64,000 nt of DNA from an uncultured Poribacteria bacterium (GTDB lineage Bacteria; Poribacteria; WGA-4E; WGA-3G). A model generated the notes under the pieces. The model was not told where the DNA came from. It did not search any database and was given only the letters and a program-made list of their open reading frames with translations. Shown piece by piece: positions 54,369 to 61,923 of the stretch. Position 1 is the first letter of the stretch; every line of letters begins with the position of its first letter. The DNA lies in contig OX638316.1 of NCBI GenBank assembly GCA_951812525.1, forward strand, positions 2,784,506-2,848,505, given 5' to 3'. Both the position numbers and the translations under genes were made by a program.

Positions 54369-56165
54369 TTGGAGTATCGTACATATAAACATCGGAAACC
54401 AGCAAATGTTGCCGAAATCGCTGTAGTGCTCATTTTTTTGCTTGGTATTATCGCTGTAGGCACTGCCCAAACGCCGACTGCAGCAGAACATTTGCAAACC
54501 CCAGACGGAGTGGCTATTGTTGAAAGACCTTTTTCAACGGATCCCGATAAATTTAGTTTTGCTATTATCGGCGATAAAACAGGAGGAGGTTACGATAAGT
54601 GGCCAGTTTTTGACCGAGCAATTGACGAAATCAATGTCCTGAAACCCGACTTTGCCATCATGGTGGGTGATCTAATACAGGGATATACCTATGATGTGGC
54701 GCAGGTCGAGGCAGAATGGAAAGAATTTTGGCAGCACCAGTCCGATTTGATAATTCCGTTTCTGCCCCTACCGGGCAACCACGATATTACAAATCCAATG
54801 ATGTACGACTATTGGAAAAAACATCTCGGACGCACCTATTCAGCGTTTACCTATAAAGGCTGTCTATTTATCCTACTCAATACAGAAGAAAAATACAGTC
54901 AACCTGAAGGCAGTGAAGGCTGGGCAGAAACGTGGTTTGGTGATGCCCAAATTAAATATATAACAGACGAATTGGCAAAGCACAAGAACGTCCGCCACAC
55001 ATTCGTCATGCTACACAAGCCGGCATGGCTACACGAGAACTCCGGTTGGACCCAAATTGAAGAGGCACTCGCCGATCGGACGTATACCGTGTTCGCTGGA
55101 CACTACCATAACTTGACCCTGCACTCCCGCAACGACCGGCGATACTTCGTACTCGGCGCAACAGGCGGTGGATTCACACCACGAGAGGCACGGGAAGCAG
55201 GTGCTTTTGACCACTACAGTATTGTAACAGTAGATGGAAACGAGGTTAACGTCGCGATTGTTGAACCCGGTAACATCTATCCAGCTGACCTCTCAACCGC
55301 CGAATTCGACGAAAAAATCAGAAATCTAATCGCATTCCAGTCCCACCTTAAAATTGAGCGGGCACTTCCTACTTCTGGCGGCGAACTTGAAATTGCGTTG
55401 AAAAATAAACTGGAAAAAGATGTCGAGGTAGATCTTGTTTTCCATTCAAGCGAGAACTGGCAGATCGCACCAAGTAAGCTGGCATTCGCACTCAAACCTG
55501 GACAGGATGCAACAGGAAGTGTTATGCTCTCTGTGCTATCGGAGGAACTGTTACCTCTGCCGATCTACGACTATTCCGTTCTCTACGGCGGCGAACAGTT
55601 ATACCGTCGCACTGAAATGGTTTATCCAATCAACCCTTCGGTAATGCATCAGCTCACTGACTGGATGCTTCTTGGACCCTTCAACCTTGATGTAACAGAA
55701 GAGATCGCTGCGTTGGATGTTTTTCCACCAGATTTCATCGCTAACCCTCCACCCACTTATGACAAATCAGCTGATAAAACCTACCAAGGAAAGCATGGAG
55801 ACATCCAGTGGCAAGCACACCATGTTGAATCGGGACGTGTTGACTTAGATGCAGTCTTCAATAAGCCCGAATGGGCGTCCGCTTACGGTGTAACCCATAT
55901 CAAAAGCCCTGACGAACGGGAGGTTTTTGCACAGATTCGATGGTGGAGCAACCTCGGTAGAGTTTTCGTTAACGGCGTTGAGATAAATCTCGCAGCAGCA
56001 CCCGGAGAGCACCTTTTCTACGGCAGAGCCTACGTTGAACTACCACTGAAAGCAGGGTGGAATACCGTAACCGTTCATTCAGGGGACTACACCGGAGGAT
56101 GGAGTTACCAGATGGCGGTTGACAATACGAAGAACGTACTCGAATTTAGTACAAACCCAGATTGA
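54369..56165 (+). CDS. Secreted calcineurin-like metallophosphoesterase with C-terminal beta domains
   Basis: A TTG start at 54369, eight bases after GGAGG, is favoured over the in-frame ATG at 54324, which would lie inside the promoter. The 598-residue product has a signal segment (VAEIAVVLIFLLGIIAVGTAQ) and a metallophosphoesterase domain (about 50-310): FAIIGDKTGGG (first motif, D-x-T instead of D-x-H), MVGDLIQG, LPGNHD, VMLHKPAW and GHYHN. It acts on phosphate esters or phosphodiesters; the changed first motif should be noted. The remaining about 280 residues are beta-rich modules (LLGPFNL, GRVFVNGVEI). It separates the PhyH array from the PhyH-HD pair. Confidence 0.85.
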   Translation: MEYRTYKHRKPANVAEIAVVLIFLLGIIAVGTAQTPTAAEHLQTPDGVAIVERPFSTDPDKFSFAIIGDKTGGGYDKWPVFDRAIDEINVLKPDFAIMVGDLIQGYTYDVAQVEAEWKEFWQHQSDLIIPFLPLPGNHDITNPMMYDYWKKHLGRTYSAFTYKGCLFILLNTEEKYSQPEGSEGWAETWFGDAQIKYITDELAKHKNVRHTFVMLHKPAWLHENSGWTQIEEALADRTYTVFAGHYHNLTLHSRNDRRYFVLGATGGGFTPREAREAGAFDHYSIVTVDGNEVNVAIVEPGNIYPADLSTAEFDEKIRNLIAFQSHLKIERALPTSGGELEIALKNKLEKDVEVDLVFHSSENWQIAPSKLAFALKPGQDATGSVMLSVLSEELLPLPIYDYSVLYGGEQLYRRTEMVYPINPSVMHQLTDWMLLGPFNLDVTEEIAALDVFPPDFIANPPPTYDKSADKTYQGKHGDIQWQAHHVESGRVDLDAVFNKPEWASAYGVTHIKSPDEREVFAQIRWWSNLGRVFVNGVEINLAAAPGEHLFYGRAYVELPLKAGWNTVTVHSGDYTGGWSYQMAVDNTKNVLEFSTNPD

Positions 56166-56180
56166 AGGTCTACAAACCAA

Positions 56181-56244
56181 TAGGTGCGGTTCCCCATTTT
56201 ATGCTATTAAAGCATAATTTGTCTTAGCTTTACATTCCGCACCA
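56181..56244. repeat. GTAGG-type hairpin interrupted by nested element
   Basis: Outer arms TGCGG (56185-56189) and CCGCA (56237-56241). Between them lies TTATGCT-ATTAA-AGCATAA plus ATTTGTCTTAGCTTTACATT, the same insert seen at 58653-58692. Confidence 0.75.
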
Positions 56245-56322
56245 AACCCTTAAAACTTGACGAAAGATTCTTTCTACGTTATACTCACACCTAAGAGGAT
56301 TTTCTTCAAGAGGAAGGGTATT

Positions 56323-57111
56323 ATGTCCAATCACCTCAATCCGAGGTTTCATCAAGACTGGAAAACGAACGGCTACCTGAAAATTCCGGGTTTCTTCTCT
56401 ACGGAGGAGGCGGCTGCTTTACAGACTTGGGTCTCTGAAATATCGTGCTGGAAGCCAACGCCTGAAAAATGGATGCATCATTATGAATCCACACCCAACG
56501 GACCTCGGCTCTCCCGTTCAGAAAATTTCGTGCCTTACCATACCGGTATGAAAGCCACTGTGACAGGCGGCAAAGTGTTGAATATTGTTTCTGAGTTGAT
56601 GGGTGAACAGGCAGTCCTCTATAAAGAGAAAATCAACTACAAATATCCCGGCGGAGGCGGTTACGCTGCCCATCAGGATGCACCCGCCTACGAGTTCGTT
56701 GACTACCATATTACCTGCTTAATTTCGGTAGATTCCGCAACACCTGAGAGCGGCTGCCTCTATTTCGCATCTGGTCGGCACCTAGAGGGATTCATTGCGC
56801 TTGACGAAAACGGATGCGTCGCTCCCGAAACCGCTTCGACAATGCAATGGGTCCCTGTTCCCACAGATCCAGGAGATATTCTCTTGTTTGGTTCTTACAT
56901 TCCTCACAAGAGTCCCACAAATCGTTCCGACCAACCGAGACGAATTATCTATCTTACTTACAATGCACATTCTCAAGGCGACTTGCGGGAACAATATTAC
57001 GCAGACAAGAGACAGGCTTTCTCAGAATACGCAAAAGACGGTTCAAACCGAGACAAGCAAATTAGCAAAATAGCACATTTTCAAGGAAAAGTGGTGAATC
57101 ATGGCATTTGA
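56323..57111 (+). CDS. PhyH-family dioxygenase resembling PhnY/TmpA phosphonate hydroxylases
   Basis: The start at 56323 has AGAGGAAGGG upstream; the frame upstream is unsupported. 262 residues: FHQDWKTNGYLKIPGFF, metal ligands His117 and Asp119 in YAAHQDAPAY and His195 in SYIPHKSPTNRS, the arginine in QPRRIIYLTYN. It overlaps the HD-domain gene by 11 bases. In known PhnY-PhnZ and TmpA-TmpB pairs a PhyH-type enzyme hydroxylates the alpha carbon of an aminophosphonate and an HD oxygenase cleaves the C-P bond. The same pairing suggests that role here; the exact substrate is not shown. Confidence 0.8.
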   Translation: MSNHLNPRFHQDWKTNGYLKIPGFFSTEEAAALQTWVSEISCWKPTPEKWMHHYESTPNGPRLSRSENFVPYHTGMKATVTGGKVLNIVSELMGEQAVLYKEKINYKYPGGGGYAAHQDAPAYEFVDYHITCLISVDSATPESGCLYFASGRHLEGFIALDENGCVAPETASTMQWVPVPTDPGDILLFGSYIPHKSPTNRSDQPRRIIYLTYNAHSQGDLREQYYADKRQAFSEYAKDGSNRDKQISKIAHFQGKVVNHGI

Positions 57112-57733
57112 TAGCAAATTTCAGATTTCAAGTGATATTGAAAAATACGTTGATCCGAGTCTCGCACAGGAAATGAGCGTCGCAACACCAGAACAAAAGG
57201 TTAACTCGCTCTTCAGTTACATAGAAAAGCGGGGGCAGTCATTTTACGACGAAGTAGTGACACAGTTAGAACACGCACTTCAATGCGCTGCACTTGCAAA
57301 GCAGAAGAAGGCCAATCCTACACTCATCACAGGGGCATTGCTCCACGACATCGGACATATTATCTTAGATGAGCACAGTGCTCGTGAAGCCTTCTTGAAT
57401 ACAGATCTGAATCATGAAGAGGTTGGCGCGCGGTATATGGAACCCTTTTTTCCAGAAGCCGTTACGATCCCTATCCGACTACATGTTCCAGCAAAAAGGT
57501 ATCTATGTACAACCGATGCCTCCTACTACGATGGGCTATCCGAAGCGTCAAAAAGGAGTCTCAAACTTCAGGGCGGTATCATGTCAGACGAGGAACGACA
57601 GGCGTTTGAAAAAATACCGTATTTCGAGGACGGACTCGTTTTACGCCGATGGGACGATCTCGCAAAAGTGAAGGCATTAGACACACCGGGATTAGAAACC
57701 TACCGAGACATCGTGAAACAGTGCTTGCAGTAG
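57101..57733 (+). CDS. HD-domain oxygenase/phosphohydrolase resembling PhnZ
   Basis: 210 residues. Candidate metal ligands are His58 (LEHALQCA), His82-Asp83 (LLHDIGH), His105 (NHEEVGARYM) and His128 (LHVPAKRYL), with a late Asp in RRWDDLAKV. The HVPAKRYL segment and the LKLQGGIMSDEER stretch look like those I recall for PhnZ, a diiron HD oxygenase that cleaves 2-amino-1-hydroxyethylphosphonate to glycine and phosphate. The lid acid Glu51 is kept (YDE), but the neighbouring tyrosine is shifted by one. Translational overlap with the PhyH gene supports a joint pathway. A plain HD phosphohydrolase is the alternative. Confidence 0.78.
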   Translation: MAFDSKFQISSDIEKYVDPSLAQEMSVATPEQKVNSLFSYIEKRGQSFYDEVVTQLEHALQCAALAKQKKANPTLITGALLHDIGHIILDEHSAREAFLNTDLNHEEVGARYMEPFFPEAVTIPIRLHVPAKRYLCTTDASYYDGLSEASKRSLKLQGGIMSDEERQAFEKIPYFEDGLVLRRWDDLAKVKALDTPGLETYRDIVKQCLQ

Positions 57734-57802
57734 CATCCAGTGGGTTATTATAGTTTTATACTGCTGGAGGGATTTACCAATCTTGCCTTATCCTCAATCT
57801 GG

Positions 57803-57896
57803 GTAGGTGCGGTTTCCAACCGCACCGAAATGCACCAAACGTCACGATAGATAACATTCACATAGCATTTTCCTGTAGGAACGAGTTGTACTCGCA
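57803..57896. repeat. Two hairpins of the GTAGG family
   Basis: 57803-57826: GTAGG-TGCGGTT-TCC-AACCGCA. 57875-57896: GTAGGAA-CGAGT-TGT-ACTCG-CA. Different arms, same leader. Confidence 0.75.
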
Positions 57897-57924
57897 ACCT
57901 ATAAAAACCACAGAGGTATAAAAA

Positions 57925-58599
57925 ATGAGTTATGAAATGATCGAATCAAAATTCATAGCAACGCCAGAAAAAGGAGAGGTTTCTTCAATACTGATACGTC
58001 CAGACAACGCAAAATGGCTGTTGGTGTTAGGGCATGGCGCGGGCACCAACATGCGACATTCAACCCTCCAGACGATCGCCGAACGGTTAGCAGATATAGG
58101 CATCGCAACTTTTCGTTACCAATTTCCTTACATGGAACGCGGTGGCGGTGGTAGAGAGTCGGAGGCGGTTGCCCTCCAAACCGTTCGATCTGCTGGGGCT
58201 GCTGCACATGAAGCTGCAAGCGATTTATCCATCCTTGTCGGCGGACATTCCTATAGCGGACGCATGTCATCAATGTCCGCAGCGAAGGAACCGATTGAGC
58301 ATGTCAAAGGTCTTGTATTTTTCGCATTCCCGTTGCATCCTTCTGGAAGAGAAGGAACGGAACGGGCAGAGCATCTTAGCGATGTCACTATCCCAATGCT
58401 GTTCTTGTCTGGCACCCGTGATAAATTAGCAGTCCTTGACCTGTTGGAGCCAGTCTGCGAAAAACTTGACAAGGCGACCTTACACCTACTGGACACAGCG
58501 GATCACGGGTTCAAAGTGCTCAAACGCCGCAAAACGGAGGAAGACGTTTTCGTAGAGATGGCACGAGTTATCAGTGAGTGGGCTAGCAAACTCGAATAG
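57925..58599 (+). CDS. Alpha/beta hydrolase of the KANL3/Tex30 type
   Basis: 224 residues. LVLGHGAGTNMRHSTLQ is the oxyanion region, GGHSYSGRMSS the nucleophile elbow with serine, TRDKLAVLD holds the acid and DTADHGFKVLKRR the catalytic histidine. This is the dienelactone-hydrolase-like KANL3/Tex30 family; substrates are mostly unknown. It lies 190 bases beyond the HD gene behind a repeat pair, so it may be a separate unit. No strong ribosome site. Confidence 0.87.
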   Translation: MSYEMIESKFIATPEKGEVSSILIRPDNAKWLLVLGHGAGTNMRHSTLQTIAERLADIGIATFRYQFPYMERGGGGRESEAVALQTVRSAGAAAHEAASDLSILVGGHSYSGRMSSMSAAKEPIEHVKGLVFFAFPLHPSGREGTERAEHLSDVTIPMLFLSGTRDKLAVLDLLEPVCEKLDKATLHLLDTADHGFKVLKRRKTEEDVFVEMARVISEWASKLE

Positions 58600-58634
58600 G
58601 AAAGAATTACCTCTGGCTTTGAATTAGAGTAAAT

Positions 58635-58705
58635 GTAGGTTGGATTGAACTGAAATTGTGCTATTAAAGCACAATTTGTTTTTGCTTTACATCGTGAAAC
58701 CCAAC
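58635..58705. repeat. GTAGG hairpin split by nested AATTTGT element
   Basis: Outer GTAGGTTGGATT and AAACCCAAC flank an insert with perfect AAATTGTGCT-ATTAA-AGCACAATTT arms (58653-58677) and TGTTTTTGCTTTACAT. It corresponds to the insert at 56199-56235. Confidence 0.78.
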
Positions 58706-58770
58706 ATCTTATTTGAAACCTTCCTAAATTAATGCTATACTGGTTTCAACTTCTCAAAGGAGAAAAACAG

Positions 58771-59184
58771 ATGGCACAGGTCTATACCGCTCAAATTCAA
58801 CACCGCGGTGAATGGTGGATCGGTTGGATACGAGAAATAGCCGGAATCACTTGTCAAGGAAGAACACGAGAAGAATTGCTTGAGACACTGAGAATCACAC
58901 TTCTCGAGGTTTTAGAATATGATTCTCAAGAAGCAGTTTGCCAATCGGAAAGTGAGTATGAGGTAGTAAAAATCGCAATTATGGAGTCTATACCTTGGAT
59001 GGAGCAAAAACAGGATCCCACAACCGGAAAGAACTCAACGGCACAACGCCTAATTGAGACTATGGAAAAACCACCCTATCTCACCGATGAGGACGTTGAT
59101 GCACTACACCAGTCAATCGAAGAAGGAAAAATACCTATAAAGTTTGATTCGCCTTTTGAGTCGGATGAACGCGAACAGAAATGA
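58771..59184 (+). CDS. HicB-like antitoxin of a HicB/PIN toxin-antitoxin pair
   Basis: Start 58771 lies six bases behind AAAGGAGAA; 137 residues. Residues 1-60 resemble the HicB/UPF0150 partial RNase fold (YTAQIQHRGEWWIGWIREIAGITCQGRTREELLETL in parts). Residues 85-137 are an acidic tail with PYLTDEDVDALHQSIEEG and IPIKFDSPF, which resembles toxin-wrapping tails of VapB-type antitoxins. It overlaps the PIN gene by four bases (ATGA). Confidence 0.8.
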   Translation: MAQVYTAQIQHRGEWWIGWIREIAGITCQGRTREELLETLRITLLEVLEYDSQEAVCQSESEYEVVKIAIMESIPWMEQKQDPTTGKNSTAQRLIETMEKPPYLTDEDVDALHQSIEEGKIPIKFDSPFESDEREQK

Positions 59185-59597
59185 ATAAATATCTGCTTGA
59201 AACATCAACGTGGAGTCTGTTGATGAAAGATAATCCGAAAGTTAAAGAGCACTTAAATTCTTTAGGCGAGTCTGACTATCTTTTTACTTGTCCTATTGTT
59301 AAGGGTGAAATTCTGTTCGGAATTGCTCGACTCCCTGCCGGAAAAAGACGACAGGATCTCGAACAAAAAGCGAATGAATTATTTGCTACAGTCCCGTGTG
59401 ATCCAATTCCAGAAGATGTAGGCGATGGCTATGCAAAGATAAAAATTGCGGCGCAACAACAAGGAACACCTTTAGATGAGTGCGATCTTTGGATTGCTGC
59501 GACAGCTTTAACTCTCGATGCAATTCTGGTAACTTCTGATTCAGATTATCAGAGAATAGTCGAAGTAGGGTTGCGTTTGGAAAATTGGGAGAATTAA
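59181..59597 (+). CDS. PIN-domain (VapC-like) toxin
   Basis: 138 residues of a PIN ribonuclease fold: YLLETSTWSLLM (the first acid is Glu where Asp is usual), PIVKGEILFGIARLP with the second acid, LDECDLWIAATAL and LVTSDSDYQRI with the third and fourth. VapC-type toxins cut RNA, often tRNA. Coupled to the antitoxin by a four-base overlap. Confidence 0.86.
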   Translation: MNKYLLETSTWSLLMKDNPKVKEHLNSLGESDYLFTCPIVKGEILFGIARLPAGKRRQDLEQKANELFATVPCDPIPEDVGDGYAKIKIAAQQQGTPLDECDLWIAATALTLDAILVTSDSDYQRIVEVGLRLENWEN

Positions 59598-59620
59598 CAA
59601 GAGAAGAAACAATAAAAACA

Positions 59621-60763
59621 ATGCCTACGCCCACCTTCAAAATTACCGCCATTGAAAGCCAACTTTACGAGTGGGACAAACCTCCTATCTGGAACGGTAT
59701 GCACGTCTACGATAAAGGCAGGCTCCATCTGGTAAAGGTAACAGCAAAAAACGGAACAGAAGAGATAGTCGGATACGGTTTCAATGGTGGCACCGCCGCA
59801 ACCCGTCCCCTCTCCATATTTCCAAAATTTGTAGATCTATTCTGTCCGGTCTTGATTGGACACGATGTAACCGACACCGCCTACGTCTCACGGTTAGCAG
59901 AGAACTACAAAATCTACGGTCCGGGTGGCTATCACACGCAGGTTTTAGCAGCAATAAACCAAGCCTGCTGGGATATCCGGGGGAAGCTTGAAGGGAAGTC
60001 GGTTCACGCCTTACTTGGAGGCACTCAGCAGCGTATCCGCACCTATATAGCTGGCGGCTACTACGGTAAAGGAAAGGGATTTGATGAACTCCGAGAAGAG
60101 ATGATCCGCAATAGAGACGAATTCAATGCCACCGCTGTGAAAATGAAAATCGGAGATCCAGATGCAGGGCTTGAAACAGACCTCAAACGGATTGAAGCAG
60201 TTCGTGAGGCAGTCGGTCCCGAAATTACCGTAATGGTGGATGCCAATTGTGCCTTATCAATTCAAGAGGCACGTGCGTACCTACCTGCACTTCAGGCAAA
60301 CGACATCTTCTGGTTTGAAGAACCAATTCACAGCCACGATTATAGAGGGCATAAAGCGTTACGAGTAGTTGCAGAGGATTACGGTATCCAGATCGCCACT
60401 GGAGAAAACGGATACGGCGTACACTATTTCCAAACGCTTATCGACTATGACGGTGCCGACGTTTTCAATCTGGATGTCGCCATACTTCCTGGCTATGAAC
60501 CAGCGATGAAGGTAGTAGAAGAAGCGTCCGCAGCCGAAAAGCTAATCGCACCACACGGTGCACAAGAATTGCAAATCCACGTTGCCGCAAGCCGAGCCAA
60601 CGGTTTAATGTTAGAGTATTATCCACCTGCTGTTGACCCGTTGCGTGGTGAAATGTTCTTACCTGTGATGGTTTTAGAGAGGGATGGCTATGTCACGGTC
60701 CCGACTCGACCGGGTATCGGTTTTACCCCAAATTGGGAATTACTAAAGCACCATCGCGTGTAA
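59621..60763 (+). CDS. Mandelate racemase/muconate-lactonizing enzyme family protein
   Basis: 380 residues of the enolase superfamily. The capping domain spans 1-125; the barrel has AVKMKIGDPDAG with the KxK base, VMVDANCALS, FWFEEPIH and ATGENGYGV for the metal acids, and APHGAQELQIH with a histidine. This points to an MR-subgroup acid-sugar dehydratase or similar; the substrate is open. I chose the ATG at 59621; an in-frame TTG at 59585 overlaps the PIN gene. The ribosome site is weak. Confidence 0.87.
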   Translation: MPTPTFKITAIESQLYEWDKPPIWNGMHVYDKGRLHLVKVTAKNGTEEIVGYGFNGGTAATRPLSIFPKFVDLFCPVLIGHDVTDTAYVSRLAENYKIYGPGGYHTQVLAAINQACWDIRGKLEGKSVHALLGGTQQRIRTYIAGGYYGKGKGFDELREEMIRNRDEFNATAVKMKIGDPDAGLETDLKRIEAVREAVGPEITVMVDANCALSIQEARAYLPALQANDIFWFEEPIHSHDYRGHKALRVVAEDYGIQIATGENGYGVHYFQTLIDYDGADVFNLDVAILPGYEPAMKVVEEASAAEKLIAPHGAQELQIHVAASRANGLMLEYYPPAVDPLRGEMFLPVMVLERDGYVTVPTRPGIGFTPNWELLKHHRV

Positions 60764-61087
60764 CCTAGCGTGTCACTAACCTTTTGTAGGTGCGATTTTC
60801 TTACCTCTGTGATCTTCACTCCTTGGTAGGTGTGGTTTCTAACCGCACTTCTCTCCTCCATGGTAGGTGCGGTTTCTAACCGCACCAGTTTTCCCTCAAC
60901 TGGCAACTTAGACAGAGAATATATTCGCGTACCTATGGCGAATTTCAAATACTGCCCACCCGATAAATACTTGTCACCAATTTTAAATTCCCTCGTTAAG
61001 TGAAATTATGTAAGGTACCGGACCTAAACATATTACGATAAAAAGAGCACGCCTTTTTTCTTTTCTCGCGTGCAAGGAGCTCCTTTT
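60764..61087. repeat. Gap with tandem GTAGG hairpins
   Basis: 324 bases. 60787-60797 holds GTAGGTGCGATTTTC (half element), 60825-60848 GTAGG-TGTGGTT-TCT-AACCGCA, and 60861-60884 GTAGG-TGCGGTT-TCT-AACCGCA. 60885-61060 shows nothing I recognise. AAGGAGC (61074-61080) is the ribosome site of the next gene. Confidence 0.75.
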
Positions 61088-61618
61088 ATGGATCGAAGTG
61101 TTGAAGAATATCAAAAAGACCTCTTATGGCAGACTTCGCTTGAAACCTTCTATCGTGTTGCTTATGCTGAGAGCCTCATGAGTTCAGTACTCCAGAAATG
61201 GAAGCCGGTGGATAGTGCTATCAAAAGCATCGTGACTGTCACTACCATCGCTTCTGTCATGGTAGGTTGGATGTCATGGGGATCGGCAGCAGGAAAAGTT
61301 ACATGGTTGGTAATAGCGGGAAGTGCTGCGTTGTTGGGTCTTCTGCATGTTATCCTTAAAATTTCAGATCGTATATCCGATTTGAGTCACAACGCACAGT
61401 ATTTCAAGAGTTTACGACTCAATTTGGAACGGTTCATCTATGAAATGGAAGTCAACCCAGACTTTCCACTGGAGTCATTCAAAGATACCTTTGAACAGTA
61501 TCGCGAATGGTTATTGGTCGGTTCGCAAATGTTGAAAGAAGATTTCCTACTAACGCACCGGCACCGCCAGAAAATTCAGAACAAGTTGAACCAGCAAATG
61601 GGAGATATGATTCTATGA
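61088..61618 (+). CDS. Two-TM SLATT-like membrane protein
   Basis: ATG 61088 is seven bases from AAGGAGC; 176 residues. After a 45-residue amphipathic head come two transmembrane helices (SIVTVTTIASVMVGWMSWG, WLVIAGSAALLGLLHVIL) and a long cytosolic helical part (ISDRISDLSHNAQYFKSLRLNLERF, EDFLLTHRHRQKIQNKL in parts). This layout is that of SLATT domains, two-helix membrane effectors often found with nucleotide-signalling or defence genes. No sensor or cyclase gene is nearby. The assignment is by layout only. Confidence 0.55.
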   Translation: MDRSVEEYQKDLLWQTSLETFYRVAYAESLMSSVLQKWKPVDSAIKSIVTVTTIASVMVGWMSWGSAAGKVTWLVIAGSAALLGLLHVILKISDRISDLSHNAQYFKSLRLNLERFIYEMEVNPDFPLESFKDTFEQYREWLLVGSQMLKEDFLLTHRHRQKIQNKLNQQMGDMIL

Positions 61619-61863
61619 AAGAGCAACCCGTTGGTGTCGGGAGAGATCCTATTGACCATTCAGTAGGGCAGCGACCAATCAACGAAACTTACGAACCGCC
61701 GAATCCTATTCCGCAGTTCCGACCGCGTCCGAAACTACAACAAGCACAACCACCTCCTACGAGGAGACCGGGATACCCGACACTCACTAAGAAATTGACA
61801 CAAGAGGCTCAACCTGAGGTGTCCACAGATTCAAGGGTAGCAAATCCCAAAAAAAGTAGTTGA
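61615..61863 (+). CDS. Small proline-rich protein coupled to the SLATT-like gene
   Basis: 82 residues starting at the ATG that overlaps the previous stop (ATGA, 61615-61618), with GGGAGA nearby. The sequence is disordered, rich in proline and glutamine (EPPNPIPQFRPRPKLQQAQPPP). No homologue recognised. Coupling to the membrane gene suggests a common job. Confidence 0.6.
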   Translation: MKEQPVGVGRDPIDHSVGQRPINETYEPPNPIPQFRPRPKLQQAQPPPTRRPGYPTLTKKLTQEAQPEVSTDSRVANPKKSS

Positions 61864-61888
61864 CTTAATTTCTGAATTCTGCTAAAAT
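61860..61888 (+). promoter_or_regulatory. Promoter of the LamG gene at 61924
   Basis: TTGACT (61860-61865), 17 bases, TAAAAT (61883-61888). The -35 overlaps the upstream stop codon. Confidence 0.65.
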
Positions 61889-61923
61889 CCTCTCAAAATT
61901 CAGAAAATGAGAGGTTAAGAATC

